From positions 1 to 41,594 of the forward strand of contig NZ_WJBC01000024.1 in assembly GCF_014284475.1 (NCBI RefSeq): a DNA stretch of 41,594 nt. Direction: 5' to 3'. Position 1 is the first letter of the stretch, and each line of letters starts with the position of its first letter. Position numbers and translations under genes: made by a program. The notes below the pieces were generated by a model that was not told the DNA's origin, made no database searches, and saw only the letters and a program-made list of their open reading frames with translations. This DNA is from Acetobacterium fimetarium (GTDB lineage Bacteria > Bacillota > Clostridia > Eubacteriales > Eubacteriaceae). Positions 8,231 to 16,437 of the stretch are shown here, one piece after another.

Positions 8231-9034
8231 ATGATTATTATTGGAGAAAAAATTAACGGCGCCATTCCTTCCACCGCGAAGGCGATTGCGGCCAAGGATG
8301 CCGAATTCATTAAAAATCTGGCCATCAAACAGGCCGAAGCCGGTGCCGATTATATCGATGTCTGTGCATCAGTGGATGATGATATTGAGCTGGAAACCAT
8401 GAAATGGCTGATCGACATCGTCCAGGACGCCACCGATGTGCCGATTGCAGTGGACAGCCCCAATGTCTATACCTGCATCGAATCGATGAAATACTGTAAC
8501 AAACCGGGCCTGTTCAACTCCGTATCGCTGGAAGGCGATAAGGTTGATGCGGCCTTTAAAGTCATTGCCGATACCAAATGGGAATGCGTGGCGCTGCTCA
8601 ACAGCGACAAGGGAATTCCCAAAACCGCCAAAGACCGTCTCGATGTATTTGCCGATTTAATGGCAAAATGCAAAGAATACAAGATTGATCCATCCCGGAT
8701 GCACATCGATCCCTTGATTGAAATGCTGTGTACCTCGGAAGAAGGCATCAGCATGGTCACAGAAGTTATCACGGAAATCAAGAAACAGTATCCGACGATC
8801 CATGTCACCGGTGCGGTCAGCAATATTTCCTTCAACCTACCGGCTCGAAAAATCGTCAATCAGGCCTTTGCCGTCCTGGCCATGAACGCCGGCATGGACA
8901 GCTTCATCCTGGATCCGCTGAATCAGGATCTGATGGGCATGCTGTTCGCGACCGAAGCCCTGTTGGGTGAAGATGATTACTGCATGGAATATATCGGCGC
9001 CTACCGCGAAGGAATCTTCGGTCAGAAAAAATAA
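8231..9034 (+). CDS. Methyltransferase II: methylcorrinoid:tetrahydrofolate methyltransferase
   Basis: This 267-residue protein has the size and fold pattern of pterin-binding TIM-barrel methyltransferases (AcsE/MtvA-like). It shows IIIGEKINGAIP at the N-terminus, EAGADYIDVCAS near residue 40, AVDSPN near 77, and GAVSNISFNLPAR near 197. The last matches the G.SN.SFGLP motif of methyl-H4folate enzymes. By family it moves the methyl group from the methylated corrinoid protein to tetrahydrofolate in the cytosol, feeding the Wood-Ljungdahl pathway. AAGGAGG lies 6 bases before the ATG. It is the first gene of the operon, followed by the corrinoid protein and methyltransferase I. Its third codon positions look more G/C-rich than those of the two genes that follow. 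Confidence 0.9.
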   Translation: MIIIGEKINGAIPSTAKAIAAKDAEFIKNLAIKQAEAGADYIDVCASVDDDIELETMKWLIDIVQDATDVPIAVDSPNVYTCIESMKYCNKPGLFNSVSLEGDKVDAAFKVIADTKWECVALLNSDKGIPKTAKDRLDVFADLMAKCKEYKIDPSRMHIDPLIEMLCTSEEGISMVTEVITEIKKQYPTIHVTGAVSNISFNLPARKIVNQAFAVLAMNAGMDSFILDPLNQDLMGMLFATEALLGEDDYCMEYIGAYREGIFGQKK

Positions 9035-9091
9035 CCGCCGCTTAAACGTCACACAGCGTTTGAGGTTTATCAGACTTTGTGAGATCTGTAG

Positions 9092-9160
9092 GGGCGAATA
9101 TTATTCGCCCGTCACCGTTTGTTTTAAGTACTCACGTTTGCGGGCGGGTAGTACCCGCCC
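9092..9160. repeat. Pair of 19-base REP-like palindromes between operon genes
   Basis: GGGCGAATATTATTCGCCC (9092-9110) and GGGCGGGTAGTACCCGCCC (9142-9160) are each perfect 9-bp inverted repeats around one central base. The outer flanks TAGGGGCG and CGCCCCTCC are also complementary. This pair of palindromes is a bacterial interspersed element of REP/BIME type. It fills the 209-bp gap between methyltransferase II and the corrinoid protein and may stop partly or stabilise the transcript. Confidence 0.8.
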
Positions 9161-9243
9161 CTCCAGGATGTGATATAAAAAACAAACGTTGTACCGATCG
9201 TTTGAGAAATAATAAATTAAAGAGAAAATAGGAGAAAACAAAA

Positions 9244-9873
9244 ATGTCAAAAATTGAAGATGTAAAAGTATTAGTAGAAACAGGAAAATCAAAAAAAGTT
9301 GCCGCAGCAGTACAGGAAGCACTGGATGCCGGCGATAAAGCACAGGACATCCTGGATGCCATGGTTGCCTCAATGGGCGTTGTCGGCGATAAATTCTCAG
9401 CCGGCGAAATCTTCGTACCGGAAATGCTGATCGCCGCCAAAGCGATGTCAAAAGGGGTTGAAGTACTGAAACCAGTGATGGCAGGCGACACATCAAACTC
9501 TTTGGGAACCTGTATCATGGGAACCGTTGCCGGGGACCTTCATGATATCGGTAAAAACCTGGTTATCATGATGCTGGAAAGCTCCGGATTTGACATGGTT
9601 GACCTCGGTGTCGACGTACCGGCAGCAAAATTTGTCGAAGCTATTAAAGAAAACAACAATGTTGTTCTGGTAGCTTGCTCTGGCCTTTTGACCACCACCA
9701 TGCCAGCCCTGAAAGAAGCCGTCCAGACCATCAAAGCCGCTTATCCAGAAATGAAAGTCATCGTTGGTGGCGCACCCGTTACGCAGGAATATGCCGATGA
9801 AATCGGTGCTGACGGATACGCTCCGGATGCCGGCAGCTCGGCAGTTAAAGCGAAAGAAATCATCGGCGCTTAA
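9244..9873 (+). CDS. Corrinoid (methyl-carrier) protein of the methyltransferase system
   Basis: This 209-residue protein has the two-domain layout of MtaC/MtvC-type proteins. Residues 1-85 form the helical cap (B12-binding-2), including GDKFSAGEIFVPEML. Residues 88-209 form the cobalamin-binding Rossmann domain. The D-x-H-x-x-G signature is GDLHDIGKN, with His100 as the lower cobalt ligand, followed by GVDVP, SGLLTTTMP and VIVGGAPV. It accepts a methyl group from methyltransferase I on Co(I) and passes it to methyltransferase II. GGAG precedes the ATG. It is the only corrinoid protein gene in the window, so the two orphan methyltransferases at 27 and 33 kb may depend on it or on others elsewhere. 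Confidence 0.95.
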   Translation: MSKIEDVKVLVETGKSKKVAAAVQEALDAGDKAQDILDAMVASMGVVGDKFSAGEIFVPEMLIAAKAMSKGVEVLKPVMAGDTSNSLGTCIMGTVAGDLHDIGKNLVIMMLESSGFDMVDLGVDVPAAKFVEAIKENNNVVLVACSGLLTTTMPALKEAVQTIKAAYPEMKVIVGGAPVTQEYADEIGADGYAPDAGSSAVKAKEIIGA

Positions 9874-9940
9874 TAAGAGCATTAACATATTCATAAAAGC
9901 AACTAAATCCTATTCAGAACAAATCGAAAAATATGACAAA

Positions 9941-9978
9941 TTGGTAATTGCGAAGCAGCGATGCTTTGCAATTACCAA
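9941..9978 (+). promoter_or_regulatory. Strong intercistronic hairpin without a T-tract
   Basis: TTGGTAATTGCGAAGC pairs over 16 positions with GCTTTGCAATTACCAA, with one G-U pair and loop AGCGAT. It ends 27 bases before the methyltransferase I start and has no T-run, so it is probably a processing or stabilising element that sets the ratio of corrinoid protein to methyltransferase, rather than a terminator. Confidence 0.75.
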
Positions 9979-10005
9979 ACATGATAATAAAGAGGAGAAA
10001 TCAAC

Positions 10006-10992
10006 ATGTTAACTGCAAGACAGAATTTAATGGAAACGATTAAAGGCGGTAAACCAGATCGCTTTGTCAATCAATACGAATATTTAGACATCATCATGGA
10101 AGCAACAATAATGGTTGGCAATATGCCCATGTTTCCTGGAAATACAGGAAAAGATGCCTGGGGTGTTACCTGGAACTGGCCGGAAGGTCAGATCGGTGGA
10201 TTTCCAATGCACGATGATGAACATAAGGTTCTGAAAGACATTACCGAGTGGAAAAAATATGCCAAAAAACCGGTTATTCCAACAGCAGATGAAGTATGGG
10301 CTCCAGCTATTGCCCATGCCAACGCAATTGATCGCAAAGAAAAATTTGCCGCTATCTTTTTTGCACCAGGTCTATTTGAAATGACGCACCATCTGATGGG
10401 CATGGAAGATGCTCTGATGAATTTCTATGAAGAACCGGAAGCGATGCATGAACTCATTGATTACATCGTTGACTATGAGCTGGAATATGCAAAAATTGTA
10501 ATTGACAAAGTCCATCCGGATGCACTTTTCCATCATGATGACTGGGGTAGCCAGATCTCGACCTTCCTGGCACCAAAAATGTTTGAAGAATTCTTCCTTC
10601 CAGGTTACAAGAAAATATACGGATTTTATAAAGCCAACGGCGTCGAAATTGTTGTTCATCACAGTGATTCTTTTGCAGCAACGCTGGTTCCTTATATGAT
10701 CGAAATGGGTATGGATATCTGGCAGGGTGTTATGAAAACAAATAATATTCCTGAACTGATCGAGCAGTATGGCGATAAAATCACTTTCATGGGCGGGCTT
10801 CACAGTGGAGAAATAGATTTTCCCGGATGGACACCGGAAATCTGCGCAGAACAGGTTGAAAAGGCCTGTAAAACCAATGGCAAAAAATTCTATATTCCCT
10901 GTTTGACTTCAGGACTGCCGATGAGTAATTTCCCCGGGGTATATGATGAAGTAAGTAAACAGATTGACAAATTAAGCAAAGAACTATTTTAA
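10006..10992 (+). CDS. Methyltransferase I, UroD superfamily (MtvB-like, methyl donor:corrinoid protein)
   Basis: The 328-residue protein has the uroporphyrinogen-decarboxylase fold pattern used by corrinoid methyltransferases: RQNLMETIKGGKPDRFVNQ at the N-terminus, an FHHDDWGSQ strand near residue 175, and EIVVHHSDSF near 214. It follows the corrinoid protein and methyltransferase II genes, so its likely role is to demethylate a substrate (such as an aryl methyl ether or methylated amine) and load the corrinoid protein. Where its relatives have H-x-C-G, it has HHSD (His218-Ser220). Candidate metal ligands instead are His218/219, His266 and Cys299. AGAGGAG precedes the ATG. The true substrate cannot be read from sequence. 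Calling it an O-demethylase component is inference from relatives in Acetobacterium. Confidence 0.87.
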   Translation: MLTARQNLMETIKGGKPDRFVNQYEYLDIIMEATIMVGNMPMFPGNTGKDAWGVTWNWPEGQIGGFPMHDDEHKVLKDITEWKKYAKKPVIPTADEVWAPAIAHANAIDRKEKFAAIFFAPGLFEMTHHLMGMEDALMNFYEEPEAMHELIDYIVDYELEYAKIVIDKVHPDALFHHDDWGSQISTFLAPKMFEEFFLPGYKKIYGFYKANGVEIVVHHSDSFAATLVPYMIEMGMDIWQGVMKTNNIPELIEQYGDKITFMGGLHSGEIDFPGWTPEICAEQVEKACKTNGKKFYIPCLTSGLPMSNFPGVYDEVSKQIDKLSKELF

Positions 10993-11011
10993 TCGAATTT
11001 ATAATAAAACA

Positions 11012-11069
11012 GGTTCCCTTTCCGGAAAACAGTTAACCTATGAAACTGTTTTCGGTCAGGGAACTTTTT
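11012..11069 (+). terminator. Terminator of the methyltransferase operon
   Basis: A two-part stem: GTTCCCT pairs with AGGGAAC, and inside it GAAAACAGTT pairs with AACTGTTTTC, followed by TTTTT. Confidence 0.88.
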
Positions 11070-11530
11070 GTTTTCACACAATAAACACAATAATAACATT
11101 CAGAAGACAAACTATCAAATTATAATTTAGAAGTAATGGATTAATCATTGCCATTATTTATTTGCTGGTTAACATAGTTAAAATTAATAAGATGAAATGA
11201 GGTCTTTGTTAGGTCAAAATGCACAATCGTTTACACTGCGTTGTGATGCGAAATAAAGCAGACTGAGGCGAAAGAATGGGTTGCGTTTCATTAGAAAGCT
11301 GTACATTTGCAAACAAAAAAAGTGAGTTTTATAAAAAAAAATGTTCTATTAATTATGTTTATGTAGTAAAATGGAAACGGCAAAAAAACTGAAAGTGTGG
11401 CTATACAAAACTCAATCTGAATACTGTAAAAGTCTAGAAACTAATTAAGTGACGATTGGTATTTGGGTTGATAAAAATAAACAGTATAAATTGATTTTTG
11501 AATATGCAAAAAGGGGTAGATGTAAAAAAT
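11070..11530. other. Long intergenic region, no gene seen
   Basis: About 460 bases of mostly AT-rich sequence between the methyltransferase terminator and the phosphate transporter. I see no convincing reading frame and no known riboswitch. TTGGGT-N16-TATAAA (from 11464) is a possible weak promoter for the transporter. A GCACAA...TTGTGATGC pairing near 11221-11250 is the only other structure noted. Confidence 0.4.
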
Positions 11531-12583
11531 ATGACAATAACGTTATTGGATTTTATCAACAGTATTATTAGTGACCCGGCACTGTTGATTATTGTAGTCT
11601 TGACTCTCGGGGTTATTCTGGTAAACGGCTGGACCGATGCGCCGAATGCCATAGCCACCTGTGTATCCACAAGATCAATGGCGCCTAGAAAAGCAATTTT
11701 GATGGCGGCGATCTTTAATTTCCTGGGTGTTTTTGTAATGACCACAGTCAATGCGACGGTTGCCCAAACAATTGCGAATATGGTTGATTTCAGCGGCAAT
11801 TCCGGTGATGCTATTATCGCTTTGTGCGCAGCTTTATTTGCCATCGTGATATGGGCTACAGCCGCGTGGTTTTTTGGAATTCCCACGAGCGAGAGTCATG
11901 CGCTGATCGCCGGGATATCTGGAGCCGCGATTGCACTGCAGGGTGGTATTGGTGGAATTAACGGCGCCGAATGGATTAAGGTTCTCTATGGTCTGGTCAC
12001 GTCTACCCTCTTGGGTTTTGGCTTCGGTTTCCTGGTGTCAAAAGTTGTGATGGCAATCTGCAAAAACATGTCGCGACAAAAAACGTCAGTATTTTTCCAA
12101 AAAGGACAAGTTGGTGCTGGCGCAGCTATGGCTTTCATGCACGGTGCTCAGGATGGACAGAAATTCATGGGGATATTCATGCTCGGTATTTTTTTGGCAG
12201 AAGGAAGTGCGGATGCATCGAATTTTGTCATTCCGATTTGGCTGATGGTTTTGTGTTCACTGGTAATGGCTCTGGGTACATCAATGGGTGGTATGAAAAT
12301 CATTAAAACAGTTGGCATGGAAATGGTAAAATTGGAGTCTTATCAAGGCTTCAGTGCGGATCTTGCGGCAGCAAGTTGTTTATTGCTATCATCTGTCTGG
12401 GGGTTGCCAGTAAGCACAACCCATACAAAGACAACTGCCATCATGGGTGTGGGGGCTGCAAAACGATTTTCCTCTGTTAACTGGTCAACGGTGAAAGAGA
12501 TGGTTTTAGCTTGGGTATTAACCTTTCCGGGATGCGGATTAGTCGGTTTTTTAATGGCCTGGATTTTTATGAAGATATTCTAA
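11531..12583 (+). CDS. PiT-family inorganic phosphate transporter
   Basis: A multi-pass membrane protein with the two internal PiT repeats: VLVNGWTDAPNAIATCVSTRSM near the start and GLPVSTTHTKTTAIMGVGAAKR near the end. These are the family signature. HGAQDGQKFMG marks the second half. It should import phosphate with a cation across the cell membrane. Its length of about 350 residues is usual for the short bacterial form. Start choice is uncertain: ATG 11531 follows AAGGGG at a long 14-base distance, while ATG 11504 and TTG 11498 lack a ribosome binding site. The DUF47 gene follows after 13 bases, the classical pairing. Confidence 0.93.
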   Translation: MTITLLDFINSIISDPALLIIVVLTLGVILVNGWTDAPNAIATCVSTRSMAPRKAILMAAIFNFLGVFVMTTVNATVAQTIANMVDFSGNSGDAIIALCAALFAIVIWATAAWFFGIPTSESHALIAGISGAAIALQGGIGGINGAEWIKVLYGLVTSTLLGFGFGFLVSKVVMAICKNMSRQKTSVFFQKGQVGAGAAMAFMHGAQDGQKFMGIFMLGIFLAEGSADASNFVIPIWLMVLCSLVMALGTSMGGMKIIKTVGMEMVKLESYQGFSADLAAASCLLLSSVWGLPVSTTHTKTTAIMGVGAAKRFSSVNWSTVKEMVLAWVLTFPGCGLVGFLMAWIFMKIF

Positions 12584-12596
12584 AGAAGGAGTCAAA

Positions 12597-13229
12597 ATGT
12601 CAAAAAAAAGCAAAACAAAGGGTTATAATTATTACAAAGAATTTACGGTCGTTGCCAATTTGATACTGAAAGCATCAGAACTGCTCAATGAAACATTGCA
12701 GGATTTCAATGTTAAAGATTTAGAAAAAAGGCTAGTAAAACTGCATGAGATCGAGCGTAACGCAGACGAACAGAAGTATGAGATGATGAGCTATATGTAT
12801 AGCGATTTCCTGCCACCAATCGAGCGGGCAGACATTATCGATTTGGCATGCGCGCTGGATACGATCATTGATCTGATGGAAGACATTTTGAAATACATCG
12901 ACATGTATCAGGTTCCGAAGATAACGCCTGAAATGCTGGAATTCATGAAGATAATTGCTAAATCTTCTGAGAAAATACAGGAAGCAATCAAGGATTTGAA
13001 GAATTTCAAAAAACCGAAAGTCCTTAATGAAGCAATTATAGCGATTAATCGCTACGAAAATGAAGGGGATGATTTGTACGTGAAATCGATCAAAAAACTC
13101 TTCATTGAGAGAAAAGATCCCCTTGAAACGGTTGCGCTGACAAGAATCTATGATTATTTCGAGAAAAGCTGCGATTCCTTTGAGGATGCAGCAGATATCA
13201 TTTCAAGTATAATTCTTAAAAATTCGTAA
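12597..13229 (+). CDS. DUF47/PhoU-like regulator of the phosphate transporter
   Basis: A 210-residue all-helical protein with the PhoU-like pattern (LVKLHEIERNADEQKYEMMSYMYSDFLPPIERADIIDLACALDTIIDLMEDI). The repeated acidic E-xxx-D motifs can bind metal. It is the usual partner of PiT transporters in bacteria and probably tunes their activity at the inner membrane face. AAGGAG precedes the ATG, and the gene follows the transporter in one operon that ends at a terminator. Confidence 0.92.
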   Translation: MSKKSKTKGYNYYKEFTVVANLILKASELLNETLQDFNVKDLEKRLVKLHEIERNADEQKYEMMSYMYSDFLPPIERADIIDLACALDTIIDLMEDILKYIDMYQVPKITPEMLEFMKIIAKSSEKIQEAIKDLKNFKKPKVLNEAIIAINRYENEGDDLYVKSIKKLFIERKDPLETVALTRIYDYFEKSCDSFEDAADIISSIILKNS

Positions 13230-13254
13230 TTGTAACAAGAAAGTAGTACAAGAT

Positions 13255-13285
13255 GACAAGTGAAATTTTTCACTTGTCTTTTATT
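13255..13285 (+). terminator. Terminator of the phosphate transport operon
   Basis: GACAAGTGAAA pairs with TTTCACTTGTC across a 2-3 base T loop, followed by a T-rich stretch. Confidence 0.85.
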
Positions 13286-13384
13286 TTTGTATTGGTGCAG
13301 AGCGATCGATTATTTTTATTGTAAGGTGATGGACATTAGTTATTATTATCAAAAATATCCGATTTCTGTTAAAAAGGAGTTAAA

Positions 13385-15358
13385 ATGAAACGAGTGACAT
13401 TTGGAGTATTTGCCCATGTCGACGCAGGAAAAACAACTTTTTCCGAAGAGTTGTTGTACCACGTGGGAGCCATTAGACGCAAAGGACGGGTGGATCATGG
13501 GGATACGCTGCTGGATGCCGATGAAATTGAGCGCAAACGGGGGATCACCGTGTTTGCCAATCAGGCGACCTTTACTTATGAAGCGTCTCACTATACATTG
13601 ATCGACACGCCGGGGCATCTTGATTTTTCGGCCGAAGCCGAACGCATGCTGACTGTTCTGGATGCCGCGATTCTGGTAATTTCAGCGACAGACGGGGTTC
13701 AGGCTCATACCCTGACGCTTTTTCACTTGATTCAGAAGGCCGGCATTCCATTGTTTTTGTTTATCAACAAGTGTGATATGGTTTTGTCGCTTGATAACCT
13801 GTATTTTGAACTGTCTGATAAGCTCAGTCATGATATACTGCCCATTGACACCAAAGTATCCAGCGAAGAATGGCTGATGAATGAGGAAGCTTTACTGTTT
13901 TTAGCGGATCGGGATGATGATTTCATGCTCAAGTATCTGGAGGAAAACGCGACGCGGCAGGAAAAAACAGCAGGGTTCAGAACGCTGATCAGAAAGCAAA
14001 AACTAATTCCAGTTATGGCTGGATCAGCTTTGAAGGGCGAAGGCATCGAAGAATTCTGGAGGTTTTTTGACTGGCTGGTACAGACAGATTATGCTGATCA
14101 GGCCGACGAACCCTTTACCGGATGCGTCTATAAAATTCGATATGACGATAAACAGACCCGGATAACCTATGTGAAAGCAATAAGCGGAAAACTGCGGCCC
14201 AGAGATGAACTGGTCACCAAAAAGAATGGCGAGATCCATCCGGAAAAGGTGAATGAGCTTCGTTTCTATAACGGCAATGCCTATACTCAGGCGGAAGAAG
14301 TGCAGGCTGGCGATGTCTTTGGCATCACCGGACTGAAATATCCGGAATACGGAACGACTTTCGGCGATGAAGATGCCCGGCTGATGATGCATTTCAAACC
14401 GGCCTTTCAGGCCGAGATCCACTTTCCGGTTGGAACCGACAAGAACACCATTCTGCGAATATTAAGGATATTGGAAGAGGAAGAACCAGGCTACGCCGTT
14501 GAATATGATCACGCCAGGGATCTGATCTTTGTGAATGTGCTGGGGAAGATTCAGCTGGAAGTGCTGTCACAACTGGTGGAAAACCGCTATGGGTTAAAGG
14601 TGCAGTTAACGAGCCCGAAAATACTGTATAAGGAAACGATCGCTCATCCGGTGATGGGGTATGGCCATTTTGAACCGTTGCGCCACTATTCGGAAGTGAA
14701 TCTTCGTCTGGAGCCGTTACCCCGGGGGAGCGGTATCGTATTTTGCAGCGAATGCTCTGTGGACATCCTGGATCCGAATTATCAGAATGCAGTTCATCGA
14801 AGTGTCTTTGAAAAAGAGCATAAAGGAGTATTGACCGGCGGTCCGTTAACCGATGTGAAAATGGTACTGGTTAATGGCCGTTCCCATACCAAGCACACGG
14901 AAGGCGGAGACTTCCGGGAATCAACCTGTCGCGCCATTCGTCAGGGACTGATGCGGGCGGAAAGCATTTTGCTTGAGCCCTATTATCATTTTGATTTTTT
15001 CATCCCGACGGAATTCCTGGGGCGGCTGTTCTCAGATATCCAGATGAATGCTGGTGAATTTTCACTTGCCAGTGATACCGGCGCATTGGCTCACGTCAGC
15101 GGGCGCGGTCCAGTTCAGACCTTTGGAGAATATCAGCAGGAGTTATTATCCTATACAAAAGGAAATGGATCAGTCTCCTTTATCTTTGACGGTTATGATC
15201 ATTGTCATAATCCGGAAGAGGTCATAGCCGCGGCAGGTTATGATCCGGTTACCGATGTTGACAATCCAACGCATTCCGTTTTCTGTTCGCACGGAGCCGG
15301 TTTTACAGTGCCATGGGATCAGGTTCCGGATATGATGCATACGCTCATTACGTTATAG
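13385..15358 (+). CDS. TetM-type ribosomal-protection GTPase (EF-G-like)
   Basis: A 657-residue translational GTPase with G1 AHVDAGKTT (residues 10-18), RKRGIT, G3 DTPGH and G4 NKCD, then EF-G domains II to V. The N-terminus (GVFAHVDAGKTTFSEELLY) and the overall layout match the TetM/TetO group, which displaces tetracycline from the ribosome. Many anaerobic Firmicutes carry diverged chromosomal members whose resistance role is unproven. The window shows no mobile element or resistance cargo next to it, so an intrinsic gene is more likely than a recent transfer. AAAGGAG precedes the ATG. Confidence 0.88.
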   Translation: MKRVTFGVFAHVDAGKTTFSEELLYHVGAIRRKGRVDHGDTLLDADEIERKRGITVFANQATFTYEASHYTLIDTPGHLDFSAEAERMLTVLDAAILVISATDGVQAHTLTLFHLIQKAGIPLFLFINKCDMVLSLDNLYFELSDKLSHDILPIDTKVSSEEWLMNEEALLFLADRDDDFMLKYLEENATRQEKTAGFRTLIRKQKLIPVMAGSALKGEGIEEFWRFFDWLVQTDYADQADEPFTGCVYKIRYDDKQTRITYVKAISGKLRPRDELVTKKNGEIHPEKVNELRFYNGNAYTQAEEVQAGDVFGITGLKYPEYGTTFGDEDARLMMHFKPAFQAEIHFPVGTDKNTILRILRILEEEEPGYAVEYDHARDLIFVNVLGKIQLEVLSQLVENRYGLKVQLTSPKILYKETIAHPVMGYGHFEPLRHYSEVNLRLEPLPRGSGIVFCSECSVDILDPNYQNAVHRSVFEKEHKGVLTGGPLTDVKMVLVNGRSHTKHTEGGDFRESTCRAIRQGLMRAESILLEPYYHFDFFIPTEFLGRLFSDIQMNAGEFSLASDTGALAHVSGRGPVQTFGEYQQELLSYTKGNGSVSFIFDGYDHCHNPEEVIAAAGYDPVTDVDNPTHSVFCSHGAGFTVPWDQVPDMMHTLITL

Positions 15359-15362
15359 ACCC

Positions 15363-15392
15363 AAAAAGCTGTCACTTCGGTGACAGCTTTTT
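15363..15392. terminator. Bidirectional UUCG-loop terminator
   Basis: AAAAAGCTGTCAC-TTCG-GTGACAGCTTTTT is a perfect 13-bp stem with a UUCG loop between convergent genes. Confidence 0.93.
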
Positions 15393-15409
15393 AAAAGATT
15401 TCGGATTGC

Positions 15410-15808
15410 TTAGAATTTGATTTCTTTGAAACCGCCCTTCATATCGGCGATTTCCGCAACCGCGTCTTTCAGATAAAAAAGGCCAAGGGTACGGCCGGTT
15501 TCTTCATTATACATCGCTTTCAGATTGGGCATCACTTCAAAGGCCTTTGCAGTAACCGCAGCGCTTTCATCAAAAACGGCAGTGCCGCGCAGACGAATCC
15601 ATTCCATTGTTTTGCTTGTGGTCGAGATTTCAACTGCGGCGTTTGCGGTCAGTTGGGCATAGCTTGGCTTGAATGTTCCAATTCCGAAATAGATTTTTCC
15701 ATCAACCCCCATACAGAATCCCAGTGGGCGAACCTTTGGGGTGGTACCATCCACACTGGCCAGGTAAAATGGGCTGTTTTCCTGTAAAAAACTCAATACT
15801 TCTTCCAT
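15410..15808 (-). CDS. Pyridoxamine 5'-phosphate oxidase-like, flavin-binding protein
   Basis: A 132-residue protein of the small split-barrel fold: FLQENSPFYLASVDGTTPKVRPLGFCM, then GKIYFGIGTFKPSYAQLTANAAVEIST and EWIRLRGTAVF. Members bind FMN or related cofactors and often act as small-molecule reductases; the substrate is unknown. AAGGAGG precedes the ATG. It is divergent from an HxlR regulator with shared control DNA between them, a common pair in which the regulator controls the flavoprotein in response to redox or electrophile stress (inference). Confidence 0.87.
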   Translation of the reverse strand: MEEVLSFLQENSPFYLASVDGTTPKVRPLGFCMGVDGKIYFGIGTFKPSYAQLTANAAVEISTTSKTMEWIRLRGTAVFDESAAVTAKAFEVMPNLKAMYNEETGRTLGLFYLKDAVAEIADMKGGFKEIKF

Positions 15809-15839
15809 AATAAAAAAATCCTCCTTAGAATATAATGTA

Positions 15840-15870
15840 TATTTACTATGTATTTACTACATGGTATAAT
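15840..15870 (+). promoter_or_regulatory. HxlR promoter overlapped by tandem operator-like repeats
   Basis: TATTTACTA occurs twice, at 15840-15848 and 15851-15859, exactly 11 bases apart (one helical turn). The repeats cover the -35 and spacer of TTTACT-17-TATAAT (15842-15870), which reads toward the HxlR gene. The site is well placed to control both divergent genes. Confidence 0.68.
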
Positions 15871-15929
15871 TTTATGATTATAGGCGCTTGATGTCAATAA
15901 CGCAAAAATAAATGGGTAGGTAAGAAAAA

Positions 15930-16322
15930 ATGATTATAGAAGATAATGATTTGAAAAGGTCGGCTGCTGAGTGCAACAATAAAAACAGTATCTGTCCATG
16001 CGGGGAGAAATGTCCGCTATCAACGGCAATGGAAATCATTGGAGGCAAGTGGAAGCTTCAGATACTGTGTGCCCTTCAAATCGATGGACCGATTCGTTAT
16101 AACGATCTGAAACAGAAAATAAATGGTATCACTAATACCATGCTTTCCAGCTCTTTGAAAAAGCTGGAAGCCGATGGGCTCGTCAGACGCAAACAATACA
16201 ATGTGATGCCAGTGCGGGTGGAATATTCAACGACGGCCGCAGTGGATGATCTGGGGCCGATTTTAATGCAGCTGGGCAAATGGGCGAGCGACATGTCACG
16301 AAACAAGCAGGCTTTTGAATAA
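15930..16322 (+). CDS. HxlR-family winged-helix regulator
   Basis: This 130-residue protein carries the HxlR signature: CPLSTAMEIIGGKWKLQILCAL, RYNDLKQKINGITNTMLSSSLKKLEADGLV and VEYSTTAAVDDLGPIL. Extra cysteines in the N-terminal tail (CNNKNSICPCGEKC) are notable because several HxlR proteins sense electrophiles or oxidants through cysteines. It is divergent from the flavin-binding protein and probably controls it and itself. Confidence 0.93.
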   Translation: MIIEDNDLKRSAAECNNKNSICPCGEKCPLSTAMEIIGGKWKLQILCALQIDGPIRYNDLKQKINGITNTMLSSSLKKLEADGLVRRKQYNVMPVRVEYSTTAAVDDLGPILMQLGKWASDMSRNKQAFE

Positions 16323-16437
16323 AGGCCGGATCTTTCAAACCTCTTTCAAAATGTGGATGCAGTATCATATTGATTGCTTTTAAATTCCAAATACGTTATG
16401 ATTGAAGCTAAGAATTAACCGGAAAGAGGTATGGCTC

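Noticed and set aside
9101-9518. Two overlapping minus-strand frames across the REP pair and the corrinoid gene start
   Set aside because: Shadows of the corrinoid gene and palindromes; low-complexity translations.
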